The translations under genes and the position numbers were made by a program. The notes below the pieces were generated by a model. That model made no database searches and was not told where the DNA came from. It worked only from the letters and a program-made list of their open reading frames with translations. DNA of 64,000 bases from Tipula vernalis. Lineage: Eukaryota > Arthropoda > Insecta > Diptera > Tipulidae. Location: NCBI GenBank assembly GCA_958295665.1, contig OY282558.1:189523586-189587585 (forward strand), written 5' to 3'. Below, in pieces: positions 1 to 11,164 of this stretch. Position 1 is the stretch's first letter, and each line of letters starts with the position of its first letter.

Positions 1-623
1 TCTTTTAGGCCTTTGTTGTCTAGCAATGTTCATTCATGATTTCTAAAACATCACCTCTAATCCTGAGCTTGAAAGTCTTCGGATAGTTCTTCGGTAGTCG
101 CTGAATGAACAATCGTGGGATACATTTCTTTTTTCTGCACCACAACTTAATTCTTGCAAGATGATAAAGCTTTTCAGAATGTCTATATTGATTTTTACTG
201 TTTGCTGAAAAGCCGGCAATCATTCGAAAATATTTGTAAACAAGCAAATATATGTAGATTATTGATAAATAAAAAATGTTATATGTTTGTTATCAATATC
301 AATAAAATAGCGAATAAATTATGCAAACACACGCATTCAAAAACATTCTTTTAACCAACAACTTTTTTTAACTTTTGTTCACTTACCTTTTTTTCAAATT
401 TTATAATAATTTAATTTAAAACTTTTAAACAAATGATACTTTCATAGAATAAAAGTCAACTTAGCAACAATTACAATTTTCTATCATTGCATACAATTCA
501 TGATAAGAATTATTTTGCAAAATTTTTGTTTTGGGTCGCTCGTGCAGTGATATTAATTTTTTACGTATCGGCCCAAAAAAAAAAAAAAAAAAACAAACCA
601 CGCCCTTCTCTTCTTATATGAAA
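1..623. other. AT-rich sequence, no gene assigned
   Basis: No feature can be assigned with confidence. A minus-strand reading frame at 20-247 (75 codons) ends in a basic, protein-like stretch with residues IQRLPKNYPKTFKLRIRGDV, but I recognise no family and see no neighbouring exon. The rest is AT-rich with a poly-A run near 574-592. Confidence 0.4.
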
Positions 624-815
624 AAATTGAATTGTTCCGTAATTCAAAATAAAAGCAATCTGATTATGCTTCTTTTTTACAGGAACATTATAAATATCCA
701 AATTGATATTTATTTGAACGAAATTTAGTTCTCGCATTACAATGTCAAATGTCTATGCAAAGAAGAAACATAATCAGATTGCATTTATTTTGAATTTTGG
801 AACAAATCGCAATTT
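624..815. mobile_element. Hairpin MITE, about 190 bp
   Basis: Two arms of about 40 bases are inverted copies of each other. The left arm (641-680, with AATCTGATTATG) matches the reverse complement of the right arm (757-797, with CATAATCAGATT). Weaker similarity continues outward to 624 and 815. There is no coding capacity. This fits a short non-autonomous DNA transposon. No target-site duplication can be read, so the superfamily is open. Confidence 0.6.
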
Positions 816-1413
816 CATAAAAGTATAAGAGAGAGAGTATAAGAGAGAAAATATTATTAACTGAAGATTGACTCTTTTGTTGTAAAATCGGTCATAAGAA
901 ATTTTGCATCATTACGATTTTATAAAATATGATTTGTATTAATCTTACTACATATGTATACGAGTATGCTATTCACATTTCGTTTGGTTCTTCCGCAATA
1001 AAAATTTTACTTCTATTGTCGTGAACTCTTCTGTAAGTTCCATATAGTACATCACTGTTATTAATGCTAATAATTTTTTGTGTTGAAACATTAATTTCTC
1101 TTTCTCTTGAAACTAATTTTCACGTAATTTTGATGGAACGAAGAACTAAATAATTTACAAATAATGATTGTATTTATGAGTTTTATTTCCTTCCTTCCGG
1201 TTATTTTAACACAACAATAGTGTAAGAGATTTTTGTTTTGGATATTTTATTGAGGGAGTTTTTAAAGCAGAACACGAAAACAACATCAACTAGCTAAAAG
1301 CAATTTTTTTAAGGGTATAATACAGCGCTTTAATGTTAATAATAACGTTTGTTTCTTAATAGAGAATTCTTATGTGTGTACAGGTCATTGTCTGGTCCCT
1401 TATTTATCTTAAG
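816..1413. other. AT-rich intergenic sequence
   Basis: No coding frame, inverted repeat or RNA gene was recognised. A short GAGAGA/TATAAGAGAG purine repeat lies at about 825-848. Confidence 0.4.
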
Positions 1414-1475
1414 CCCTAGACAGACTATGGTTTAATAAATCCGATTTGGTGAATTTTCGAAATTAGCCGTAGTTA
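1414..1475 (+). mobile_element. Fragment of the 7926-8068 MITE family
   Basis: About 60 bases starting CCCTAGACAGACTATGG match one end of the complete MITE at 7926-8068, including GGTTTAATAAATCCGATTT and the following TTTTCGAAATTAGCC. The other end is absent, so this is a truncated relic. Confidence 0.6.
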
Positions 1476-1933
1476 GATTTACGGTATTTATGCTTTATTT
1501 TGAGTTTAGTGACTAAAACGATGTAATGGGAGGATTAATATTTTATTTAATTTTATTGTGCAAATAAAAATAAATAAAAAAACTAATTTACAAATGCTTA
1601 TTGTATTTCGTATGATATTAAATATTTACAAATGAAAGATAAAAATATTGCTATTTATTTTATTTGAGTTAGTTTGATTTGTAAACATGGAATTTGCAAA
1701 TTTAATTTATATTTTACTTTTAGTTAAGTTTGATTATGGTACGACTCCGCATTTTATATCTTTGTGGGTTTCCTAAAATGTACCTTGCAAAATTTGTATG
1801 AAAATTCATAAGCAATAAGTGTTTTTTAAAGAAAGGGAAATTTCTAGATGACCAAGAGAAATCGAAACGATAAAGGAGAACTTATAGAATTCCAAAACAC
1901 CAGTATCACACAACTCCTAACAAAAAACCAAAA
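1476..1933. other. AT-rich sequence, nothing recognised
   Basis: No frame, TIR or RNA feature was recognised. The stretch just before 1934 may be 5' sequence of the Jockey element, but it carries no diagnostic motif. Confidence 0.35.
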
Positions 1934-2645
1934 ATGAATGAACTTAAATTAGCTGTTTGGAACCCCAATGGGCTTGTGCAAACGAAAACTGAAGGTACAA
2001 AATTCCCTTATTGAACAAAGGTTACCTTACATGACTACGGATGCTAGTGGAAAATTACAAAAGTGAACTGACCTCTTGTAATGACCGAAACGTGTTACGA
2101 TCTATCTTCTGATCACTCTCCGTTATTAATAACAATGAACATGCAAGTTTTAAAACTTTTGCCACCTAGATTCCTCACAACATACTACTTAATTGGACTC
2201 AGAGCAATCTATATTAACTACAGAATGTGCTTTAAACATTCCGCTAAAAACAAAACTGGAAATTGAGGCAGCAGTAAAATACTCAACAGATGTATTAAAA
2301 TAAGCTACAGCTGATGCGACACCCAGCAGCTCAATTTACTTACAGTTGGACAAACCGTCTCAGAATATTAAGCAGCTATTAATGATAAAACATTCAATAG
2401 ACAGGCACTACACAGATCGCCTACGCTTGAAAAAAATCTTAATAAAGCGATTAAATCAGCGATTATCTCAGTGAACTAACAGCGATTGAAGCAACAGATT
2501 ACTCTCTGTGGAAAGTTTTACTTAAGCTGAAACTACCAACACTTACGTCTCCCTGAAAAAAATTAAGGAAACAATGATCCAAGAAAAGCACCAGGACATG
2601 ATCTGATAAGTTGCAAAATTCTTAAAAATCTCGTGAGAAATGTAT
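1934..2645 (+). pseudogene. Jockey ORF2, endonuclease and start of RT (pseudo)
   Basis: In an intact element this part of ORF2 encodes the endonuclease that nicks target DNA and primes reverse transcription. The N-terminal motif LAVWNPNGL corresponds to the LAWNCNGIL motif of the Jockey at 30817-34279. Shortly after it the frame shifts. The frame at 2081-2266 retains DLSSDHSPLLI, the conserved SDH block of the fold. The tail at about 2580-2640 (KAPGHDLI) is the entry to the RT domain. Multiple stops and deletions make it inactive. It is cut at about 2645-2690 by a Tc1 insertion. Confidence 0.8.
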
Positions 2646-2689
2646 AGTACTAATGACATATTGTGAATAATTCGTCAAATCGCATTTTT

Positions 2690-4545
2690 TTGGAAGTCAT
2701 GTTTTAATTTTATGATTTTAATGTTTTGAATGTGTAGCACTAATTAAAACACAAAAAGTTTATGGACATTTTTTTTTTGTTTTTGTTTTTTAAATAAAGA
2801 ACAGGGTACATCACTTCATATCACTTGGTGATGTATTTGTAGTTATAGAAAAAAATAAATAATATAATTATCAAAATAGTACCATCTTTAATTTTTTTTT
2901 TCAAAATGGCCGCCGAAATGTTCCTTTTGAATTTTCTTCAAAGTTCATCGCTTTTTTTTCATCTTTCCCAATTTAGTTCTAACTAAAAAATCAGCACAAT
3001 ATATCGTTTCGTTATCTTGCAAAATACGTTTAAGTATGTTGATCTACCCGTTTTTGGGTACAACAATCAAATTTTAATGATACATTTTTTTTTGTATTTT
3101 TCTGAAAACCTTGTTTTTACGGCCAACCTCATCAAGTAAAGGCTCAAACACGTCATGTTTAGGCTTCTCAAATTTTTAAACAAAAACCAAACATTGACAA
3201 ATTTTAAAAATTTTATTTAAATGTTTACAAACATAAACAATAAAAAATGTTTAGTAGCTTGTATTGACCCCCCTCCCCCTCCCCACCCCGAGCTTGATAA
3301 ACGCTGTTATCCTCCGTCCCATACTTTTCATAATCTGTTGGATATCGCACTATGATATTGTATATTTTCCCATTCCTCTAAAAGCGAGTTTTGGGGTGCA
3401 TTATCGTGCATTAGTACAAAATAAATGGTGATCAGGGAAGAACATATTCTTCCAATATTTCGCCAATATAGCGTTCCACTAAAGATGGATGGAGCGTATC
3501 GCTTCCCCAGTCGTCGCCATACTCGTTTCAAAAAATAAGATTTGGCTCCAATCAGGTTCAGTCCAGTTATCATGTTCCCACCCAAATTGTAGCCCAGCAA
3601 GAGCTTTGTTGTGGCAGAAGTTCTGGACCCGTAGCTGGCCTTTGTGCATCAAGATCTGCTTCTCCCAACCATTTTCGTATGGTTTTTTGCTTACAATTAC
3701 ATTAAGTATATGTAACAATTCATTGCAGATATCAACAGCGTAAATGTAAAACTCGACAATAAAATGATTCCATGGCATCCTACATTTTCTTAGATTATTT
3801 TCAATGTCCTAGAATTTGGTTTTTGTTTCATGTTTCCAGCTAATGAGGTTGAAGCCGTGTTCACATTTGAAAAGTGAATTATAAAACATGTTGTGGGATA
3901 AGTAATAAAACTCAGCCACATGATTAGACAAATTATGCTATTGTAAAATATTTTCTAACATTGTTTTGAATGGCCTTGAATTTGCTTTTTGCTTCACGTT
4001 TCTGGCTAGTGCGGTTCAAAAGATATTCGCATCAAAAAACAAAATGTTTTTTAGGGTCAATTTAAATTGTAACTGTGAATATTTTCAAATTTCTGTCTTT
4101 ATTTTGTAATAAAATTTTTTTTATCAATAATTTTCATTTTAAATTTCATTTCGGGATACAAAAAATTTGTAGATTGTCATACTTAAACGTATTTTGCAAG
4201 ATAGCGAAACGAGATAAAAAGAAAAAAAAACATAGCAAAAAATTCAAAAAGAACATTTTGGCAGCCATTTTGAAAAAGAAGAAATAAAAGATGGTACCAT
4301 TTTTATCACTATTTTGGAATCCTTATTCATTTATATTTAAAATGAGCTCAATTCTATAATTTTCTGATAAATAGTTTTTTTCTCTAGCAATAAATAACAC
4401 ACCACGTGCATGAAATTTTTAAATATTTAACACCCTGTATCTTAAAAAAATACAGCAAAAAAAAATCATATCCATTGATTGTTTGTTTTAGTCAGTGCTG
4501 TATATTTAAAACATAAAAATCAAAAAACTAAAACGTGATTTCCGG
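2690..4545 (-). mobile_element. Tc1-family transposon with inverted ends
   Basis: The two ends are inverted copies. The left has TAGCACTAATTAAAACAC near 2735. The reverse complement of the right has CAGCACTGACTAAAACAAAC, at about 4478-4502 on the plus strand. Similarity runs inward past 2830 and 4420 and outward to roughly 2690 and 4545. A further inner pair (a TTATCTTGCAAAATACG-like stretch at about 3014 and its inverse at about 4187) indicates long TIRs. A transposase relic lies inside on the minus strand. It interrupts the RT of the older Jockey. Exact ends and the TA duplication cannot be fixed by eye. Confidence 0.7.
3328..3778 (-). pseudogene. Tc1-like transposase (pseudo)
   Basis: Two overlapping minus-strand frames carry DDE transposase landmarks. 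DNWTEPDWSQILFFETSMAT corresponds to the first catalytic block (WskVlFsDEs in typical Tc1 proteins), and here the catalytic Asp-Glu of that block reads FET. In another frame VLMHDNAPQNS is the second catalytic Asp block. The final DxNPIE block is not recognised, and the N-terminal helix-turn-helix is not seen. The frame changes between the two blocks, so the gene is dead. Confidence 0.75.
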
Positions 4546-4569
4546 TTCCATATGAAGGATTTGTGCCCA

Positions 4570-5342
4570 TATTTTTCTCGCTATATTTTCAAGGCTATAA
4601 CGAGAACAGGCTGCTTTCATGAAACCTGGATAATTTCGTAAATCATAATGATTCCAAAACATGGTAAAATGAAACAAAAGTAAGGTCATACTGTCGAATC
4701 AGTTTACTACCGGCTCTCTCTAAACTACTCAATAAAATGCTTCTGCAAAAATTTAAACCAATTCTGCAATGAGAAAAATATTATTCCTGATCATCAATTC
4801 GGATTTCTAGAAAAACACGGAACCGTCGAACAAGTTTTTAGAGTGGTATATGAATAACGAAAACCCTAGAACAATAAAAAAGGAATGCTTTGCAGCGCTT
4901 TTGTACATTGCTCAAGTCCCCGATAAATTATTGCAGAAGGGACTAATAAACAATGTTAGAACACAGTTACGGAAAAGTTTTTCGAAAATCATTAAAAAGT
5001 ATCTGCTCGATCAAATAACACCAATTTATACGAAATCCACGCTAGGGTTTCACAGGGCAGTGTGCTAGGTCCATATTGTATTTGATATATTCAGCAGATG
5101 TACCAACATCAAATTATGTAAAAGTTTCAATATTTGCAGATTATATAGCAATTATGTCCACACATCAAATCCCACAATAGCATCAAGAAATCTACAAGAT
5201 CATTTAGACGAAATAGAAAAACTGTTAACTAATTGGAGGCTTAAGGTTATCGAGCGCCAATCGGCACACATTACATTCACATTCTGCAAAATCCGCCTAG
5301 ACTAAATAATATCATTTTACCACAAAACCAAAACGTTAAATC
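4570..5342 (+). pseudogene. Jockey ORF2, RT palm region (pseudo)
   Basis: This continues the LINE interrupted at about 2690. Readable blocks in order are IIMIPKHGK (about 4645), IPDHQFGFLEKHGTVEQVF (about 4785-4840), ECFAALLYIAQVPDKLLQKG (4886-4945, equivalent to the IFLDIAQAFDKVW block of the Jockey at 31004-33802), and FADYIAI at about 5135 in place of the catalytic FADD. The second Asp of the active site is lost (FADY). Frameshifts and stops separate the blocks. Confidence 0.8.
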
Positions 5343-7157
5343 CACTGCGCCAATTAAAAAACGGAACAGAAATTTTCTTCGAAAAAATACTCAGATTTTA
5401 ACGCTTGTATCTTGGTGAATTAACACCTTTCAAAAAAAAAAATTTATTTCTAGTTGAAGGAAGTTTTGTTGTCTTTTCGATACTGGAAACCGTTTTATTT
5501 AATTTTTTTTTATGACTTTTTTACTAAAACAAAAGGTGTCTAAAAAAAAAAAAAAAATTGCTGCTGTTTGAAACTGTAAACGAACTTGCTCGATAATTCA
5601 TTCAAAAATACAAATCTTCCATTTTATAGAGAATTTAGAAACCTTGCAAAATAAAACGCAGAAAATTTCTGTGCGGCCACTACTTGTCGAGTTATTGAAG
5701 TTTTAGAGAAAACGTATCAAAAAGCGTATACACGTTAACAAGTAAATTTTTTTATCTTGTAAACTAAGCACTCTACGATAAAATTTATTTACTACGATAA
5801 AATAAAATTACGATAAAAACTACATCAAGAGAAGATCGAGCTATCGCACGTTATGCTACAAAAAACAGGACAAGCAGTGCTCAAGAAATAAGAAGTAATG
5901 TACCTATACAAAACCAGACATAAAAACAGTTGATATTAAATCGGTTGAAAGCTTATCGACTAAGATCACGTCGACCTGTCAGAATTCCATATTTGACTGA
6001 TAATCACCGTCGACAAAGAAGAAATTATGCGTTGCAGTATGGCAACTGAACTCAGGGGGACTGGTGTAAGGTCCTTTTCTTGGATGAATCGGGGTTCAAT
6101 TTGTATGTATCAGACGGCCGATGCAGAGTTTGGCGTTCACTAGGGAAACGATTACACTCTAATTGCGTGATGCCAGTCGTAGCATTTCATGGAGATTCGG
6201 TGATGGTTTCTTCGAATTACAAGACAGGAAGAAATTTTAAGGCTTCATATGCATGATAATGCCCGGCCGCATACAGCTCTTAACCCACGCCAATTTCTGC
6301 AACAGCACCACATTAATTTAATAAGCCATCCTCCGCGAAGTCCAGATTTAAAGCCCATAGAACACGTCTGCGATTTGTTACAACGGCGTGTAAGAAAACA
6401 GGCAAGGCAACCAATAAATTTGCAGCAACTACGAGACGCTTTACAAGAAGAATGGCAACAAATCAACATGGAACAAATGCGCAATGTTTTAAACGGCGTA
6501 TTTATGAAGTAATGCGGACTAGAGGAGGTAACACGCATTATTGAAAATTCCAGTTTGTTCGTAGATTTTAGTTTTATTACGTTTGAATAAAGTTTAAAAG
6601 GATTTTGTTTGCAATATACCTTATGAAATAAATCATATTTTTCACTGTAAAACATATTTTCTTCTTGATTATGGATCACCAAAATTACTCCTTATATCAA
6701 AATGTGGCTCAAAATTTTATCGTATAGTGCTTAGTTTACAAGATAAAAAAATGTACTTGTTAACGTGTATACGCTTTTTGATACGTTTTCTCTAAAACTT
6801 CAATAACTCGACAAGGAGTGGCCGCACAGAAATTTTCCTTGTTTTATTTTGCAAGGTTTCTAAATTCTCTATAAAATGGCCGATTTGTATTTTTGAATGA
6901 AATATCGAGCAAGTTCGTTTACAGTTTCAAACAGCAGCAAATTTTTTTTTTTAGACACCTTTTGTTTTACTCAAAAATGTCATAAAAAAACAAAATAAAA
7001 TAAAACGGTTTCCAGTTTCGAAAAGAAAACAAAATTTCCTTCAACCTGAAGCAAATTTTTTTTTTTTTGAAATGTGTTATTTCACCAAGATACAAGCGTT
7101 CAAATCTGGGTATTTCTTCGAAGAAAATTTCTGTTCCGTTTTTTAATTGGCGCAGTG
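5343..7157 (+). mobile_element. Long-TIR Tc1-family transposon, 1.8 kb
   Basis: The element starts with CACTGCGCCAATTAAAAAAC and ends with its inverse, GTTTTTTAATTGGCGCAGTG. The inverted repeats are about 445 bases each (5343-5785 and 6712-7157) and still closely matched. The right side is followed by TA, the expected Tc1/mariner target; the left neighbour is TC, presumably mutated. Cutting it out rejoins the Jockey RT frame. A degenerate transposase lies between the TIRs on the plus strand. Confidence 0.85.
5820..6512 (+). pseudogene. Tc1-like DDE transposase (pseudo)
   Basis: The protein would cut and paste the surrounding long-TIR element. Blocks in order are an HTH region (REDRAIARYATKNRTSSAQEI, about 5830-5890), a linker SRRPVRIPYLTDNHRRQRR (about 5967-6020), the first catalytic Asp in DWCKVLFLDESGFNLYVSDG (about 6060-6120), the second Asp in MHDNARPHTALNP (6249-6290), and the Glu in HPPRSPDLKPIEHVCDLL (about 6330-6380). 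All three DDE-type positions remain. There are stops at about 5921 and 6048, and a deletion or frameshift lies between the first and second catalytic blocks at about 6210-6248. The end (VLNGVFMK) is intact. Confidence 0.85.
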
Positions 7158-7585
7158 TATCTCGGCTTCATTTAGATAGAAATGATAAACGTCAATAAAT
7201 CAACTTAAGGTTTATTAAAATGAACTGGTTATTAGGAAAACATTCCAACTTAGACCTGGTAGACTATAAGGTATTGCTATATAAAATGTTATTAAACCTA
7301 TTTGGACGTATGGTATACAAGTGTGGGGTTCGCTGGTGCTTCCAACGTAAAAATATTTAAACGAATGCAGTCAAGAATGCTAAGAACAAATGTGAATGCT
7401 AGCGAACATTTATGTCCATAACACAAACATACATGAGGATCTATCTAGTAGTAGCAGACACAATCTGCAGAACAGCAACAAGTACCAGTTGAAACATCAC
7501 AACGATTTAGCGTCCCTTTGTAGGGAAATATCAAAAATGCCCAGATATTATCGTCTTAAGGAAACCTTTAGATCTAGCTAAAGTA
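7158..7585 (+). pseudogene. Jockey ORF2, C-terminal part (pseudo)
   Basis: This is the downstream piece of the LINE. It has MNWLLGKHSNL (about 7220) and LLYKMLL followed by a WTYGIQVWG-like block (about 7280-7330). These match MYWLIGRNSQLSIHNKLVLY and VWTYGIQLWG in the Jockey at 31004-32431. The 61-codon frame at 7396-7581 keeps a conserved tail (YQLKHHNDLASLCREI). Frames shift at least twice. Confidence 0.75.
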
Positions 7586-7925
7586 ATTACAAAGTGAAAG
7601 TTAATATTAATTACAAACACATGTTAAGTCTTATTCAAAAGTTTTTACATAATTAGTTTGTTGCTTTAAATGCTGTTTGTGAGTTTCGTAGATAGGAAAG
7701 ATTCAAGAATAAAGCCTTAGGCAGTTTAAAGAAAATTCAAAATAAAAAAATTTAATCGCTAAGTAATAACTATGCAATAAATAAGATAATTCCCATAAAT
7801 TTCCCATATATGTAAATCCCTGGATTATTCGATTTTAATACAATCTCCATTGTTTATAAAAGATTAGAATTTAATTCGTTATTGTTATAAAAAATGTTTT
7901 AAGCTTGTATTTCGTCATAGTTATA
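7586..7925. other. AT-rich sequence after the LINE
   Basis: Probably LINE 3' untranslated sequence or flank. No motif was recognised and no clear poly-A tail is present. Confidence 0.3.
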
Positions 7926-8068
7926 CCCTAGCCTAGACACACTGCGATTTAATAAAACCGATTTAGTGATTTTTTCGAGATTAGCCACAGTGTGTCAACC
8001 TCGATACTAGTTTAGCACTTAAACTAGTTTAGCTAAATCGGATTTATTAAACCACAGTCTGTCTAGGG
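7926..8068. mobile_element. 143-bp MITE with TA target duplication
   Basis: The ends CCCTAGCCTAGACACACTGC and the inverse of GACTGTGG..CTGTCTAGGG form TIRs of about 35 bases, sharing TTTAATAAA and CCGATTTA. TA flanks both sides (7924-7925 and 8069-8070), which fits the Tc1/mariner superfamily. The centre has a short internal palindrome, TTAAACTAGTTTAG-like. There is no coding capacity. A partial copy lies at 1414-1475. Confidence 0.8.
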
Positions 8069-8408
8069 TATTACTCTAGTTTTATATATTTTGATGGTAA
8101 ACATTTGACAGTTTTGACATTTAAGGCTGAGGATTTACATTCAAATATTGTTGCGGAAACAGATGTCAACTCAAAATTTCGTTTTCTTTATCCATAAAAA
8201 CTAAATTTGTACAAAAAATTGCATATCATGATTATTTATGCATTTATCGTCGATTTCACAGAAAAAAGATGAAACCCAATATCAACAAAAAAAAAAAAAT
8301 AAAAAACTGGTTTGTTCCCCGTCTTTCAATTGACTTTTTGAAGCAGATGATTAGTTTTTCTATATTGTATTTCAACTCTTTTGCGAACGTTGAATGTCAT
8401 TGGATGTA
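8069..8408. other. AT-rich sequence, nothing recognised
   Basis: No coding frame or repeat was recognised. Confidence 0.3.
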
Positions 8409-9203
8409 TTAGGCGTGCAAGTATAAACTCGGCTTTTTTTGGTCAAATTGAACTTTATTGAAAAGATACTTGTTACAAAGATTAATAATCGAAATATTCG
8501 TTATTACTAGCTAAGGTCTTTTGCCATTTATCGGGTGTATGATAAATGGCTTCGCGATAGAAACTTTGTTGTATCGTGAACCGCTGGTATTTAAAATATG
8601 ATGACATCAATCTGAATAAATGGTAATCAGGAGGGGCGAAGTCTGGAGAATACGCTACATGATTTTGTGCAAAAAAAATCTTTCTTTTGTATCGGTAGAC
8701 GTCAAGTCTTCTGTTTATGAAGAATTTTCTATTTTCCCATTATCTATCTTTCCGATTGCATGCAATCGAAGTGATATTACTTGGTGATCCTAACTGTTCT
8801 TCAAGCTCTTTTTGAGTTCGACACGGATTTTCATCCAGTAAAACTTTAAGTTCTTTATCTTCAAATTTTTTTACTGCACCTGGACATGAATCGATACTTT
8901 TTTACTGTTGAATGACTAACAGAATTTTCGAATTTTGACTCACAGAATCAATTCCTTAACTTGAGCAGCATTTTTTTTTTTCATTTGAAAACAGAATAGA
9001 ATATAATGGCGTAAATGTAGCTTATCGACAACCATCTCTTAAACTTGATCCACACGGAATGACAGCTTGTAAATGGCTGACTTATATCATAAAAACAGCA
9101 ATGACTAAGCTACATATATTAAAAATGGCGGACGATTTGGATGCGTTCAAGCATGTTGTTAATGTAACCAACTTCAGAGTGGAGCTTCTACTTGCACACC
9201 TAT
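8409..9203 (-). mobile_element. Internally deleted mariner transposon
   Basis: The left end TTAGGCGTGCAAGTATAAAC and the inverse of the right end (CTTGCACACCTA at 9191-9202) are matching mariner-type TIRs, and both are bordered by TA. The body is about 0.8 kb, against about 1.3 kb for complete mariners. The transposase inside is on the minus strand and lacks its middle. Confidence 0.75.
8482..8960 (-). pseudogene. Mariner transposase (pseudo)
   Basis: Read on the minus strand, the N-terminal part has AVKKFEDKELKVLLDENPCR and TQKELEEQL, the mariner DNA-binding helix-turn-helix. The C-terminal part has YSPDFAPPDYHLFRLMSSY, the block carrying the third catalytic residue (mariner DD34D, SPDLAPxDYHLF). 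It ends DKWQKTLASNNEYFDY and a stop at 8482. The region that should carry the first two catalytic Asp residues is deleted around 8650-8750. Confidence 0.85.
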
Positions 9204-9457
9204 TAATTCGGTTATTAGGAGGCTTTAGTACAAAACTTTGCCATCAGAAGGATTTAATATCTAAAAAATTATAAATATTAATAGAATTACTTTCTAAAAT
9301 GGTAGGCGCTCCTGTTGTCTCACAAAAAACAACTGAGTTGTAAATTAAACAATAAGTTGTTTGTAACCTAGTGAATTTTAAGTTCGTAATTATGGAAACC
9401 ATGGCGGCTCAACAATATAAAATTTTTATAATTTTATTTGTTGAACTCTAGATAGTT

Positions 9458-9964
9458 TTAGGTATAAATCATATGGATAGTAATATCTAACAAAAAATTA
9501 AGAAACAAACATGTATAAAATTCAATCGAAAAATTCGAAATCATGCTTCGATTTCGAGGTCCATTTACAGTAATAGTAATCCCAGTTTCGCTTTCAAAAA
9601 AATGTGGTCCGCTTACTAAACCAGCCCAAAAACCACACCAGACAATCAGTTTCGGTGGGTGCACCGTTTTTTCCATTATTTGTCGTGGGTTTTCTGTACC
9701 CCAGATTCGAGAATTTTGCATTCCGTTAAAACATTGCTTCTACGCTAAAGATGACTATAGACCATATGCAACAAAAACGTTGTTTTTGCTTTGCCTAGCT
9801 GTTACGGTTGTAAAGAGTTTCATATCTAAATGTCTTTGGAGGATATACGAATGAACAGCATCAAAAATCAATATTTTTGTAGTGCTTTTACGTTTGGTCG
9901 CATTTACACAGGTAAGTTTACACTGTCTTAAACAGTAGTAAAGTTGGTTTTTTAACGTATACAT
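9458..9964 (-). pseudogene. DDE transposase fragment (Tc1/mariner superfamily)
   Basis: Two minus-strand frames (9755-9964, then 9458-9721) read as one protein with a stop between them. NSRIWGTENPRQIMEKTVHP, then PKLIVWCGFWAG, then GPHFFESETGITITVNGPRN are hallmark blocks of a transposase group common in insects. They lie between the first and second catalytic Asp. The second Asp and everything after it are missing, as is the DNA-binding region. No TIR was found. Confidence 0.75.
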
Positions 9965-10270
9965 ATATGTTAGAATTTATTTGTAGGACATTTTATATTT
10001 TGTGGCTATACGCATAATGTAATCAATGACTAAAGTAAATAAATCGCTATGATTTATTTATCCTTAAGGGGCACTACATTTTCATTCGAACTTACAAAGT
10101 TATCAGCTATTCCCTTGCTATCTAATGCCGGTTTTTCTAAATCAATATAATCCAATTTTACTTCTGTATATTGTACATACATTCAATTATTTTAGAAAAT
10201 TGAATTAATTAAGGTTTATGTTCATTTTGTTAATAATTTAATTTAACAAATAACCGCCAACTCAAGCAGT
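9965..10270. other. AT-rich sequence, nothing recognised
   Basis: No coding frame or repeat was recognised before duplicated block A begins. Confidence 0.3.
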
Positions 10271-10499
10271 TTATACATAAGACATGATGGACAGCTGTTC
10301 AGGATAATACAATTAGATTGTACAATTCAAAAACTACATTTTAAAGACGATTTGCGTTAACCCAGAGAAAAATTAATTCGTTGGTGAAAATAATAATTAT
10401 TCAATAAATTATATTACATACTAATTATTGGTTAAGAAAATAATTATTATTTAAATCATAAATAAACCATTATTAACAAATTTATAATATAGAATCCGA

Positions 10500-11090
10500 A
10501 TGGAATTAAAGGGCCACCTTTAAAAACACTGGTAACTGAGGCCATTTTGCACATGCTAAAGTACGGTGCTAAAGGAAACATCCTTGGAAGAAAATACTAA
10601 TCTAAGGTGGAACGAATAGCTGATAGGTTCTTCAGTCCAAAGTATGCGGACTCTGGATACCAGGCACCCTTCAGCTTTATTTAGCACTCCTGTATTAAAG
10701 CTGGGTTACCTACGCTACAGGCATCTTTCAAATCTCAGCAATTCGCGAGAGTAAAATGAAACCGAAGGACGGGGCAGGGGTAGGAATATACGGGAGTGGG
10801 ACAGCCTTCTCGAAGGCCTTGAGTGCCAATGCTACCGTCTTTCTAGCAGAAGTACTTGTTATAGTAAACATCATGGAGGGAGAGAAATGAGCCCATATAA
10901 TATGTAGCGCGTACTGGCCAGCAGTATTATCAGGTTCATTAAGAGCCTGAATATTGACTGAACGGATAATTAGGCAGGGTCAAAACACAAAAAATCTTTT
11001 AAGTTATAGTGCGAGGTGGCTGAACCACTTAAAGGCCGACACGGCCCTTCAACAATAATCATAATAATATTTCTCCGAACGTAAAACCAA
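10500..11090 (+). pseudogene. LINE RNase H remnant (pseudo)
   Basis: At about 10765-10885 the plus strand reads GVGIYGSGTAFSKALSANAT followed by VFLAEVLVIV. This matches the RNase H domain that some LINE clades (I, R1, LOA) carry downstream of RT. RHPSALFS precedes it. Stops and frameshifts surround it. The B copy at 25180-25980 reads LGI*GSGIKLSKSLGTNAT, confirming common origin. The clade is uncertain. Confidence 0.55.
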
Positions 11091-11164
11091 GGTATTCTTG
11101 TGATACAATATCACTTATCTAATTCCCATGACTCCCAAAACTGAAAGCAGTCTTAGAAGTAGAA

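Larger units (their letters stand above)
1934..7585 (+). mobile_element. Jockey-clade LINE, decayed and split by two DNA transposons
   Basis: Pieces of one LINE ORF2 occur in the right order on the plus strand. The start of an apurinic-type endonuclease (ELKLAVWNPNGLVQ) begins at 1934, followed by an SSDHSP-like endonuclease motif at about 2105. The start of the reverse transcriptase (RKAPGHDLI) lies near 2585. The middle of the RT lies at about 4570-5340 and the C-terminal part at 7158-7585. The gaps are filled exactly by two TIR elements. Removing 5343-7157 rejoins the frame at a YLGLHLDRN-like motif. Frameshifts and stops occur throughout, so it cannot be functional. The family match comes from comparison with the better preserved Jockey at 30817-34279. 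Confidence 0.85.

Noticed and set aside
6245..6682. 145-codon minus-strand frame as a gene
   Set aside because: It lies antisense to the Tc1 transposase blocks MHDNARPHTA and SPDLKPIE.
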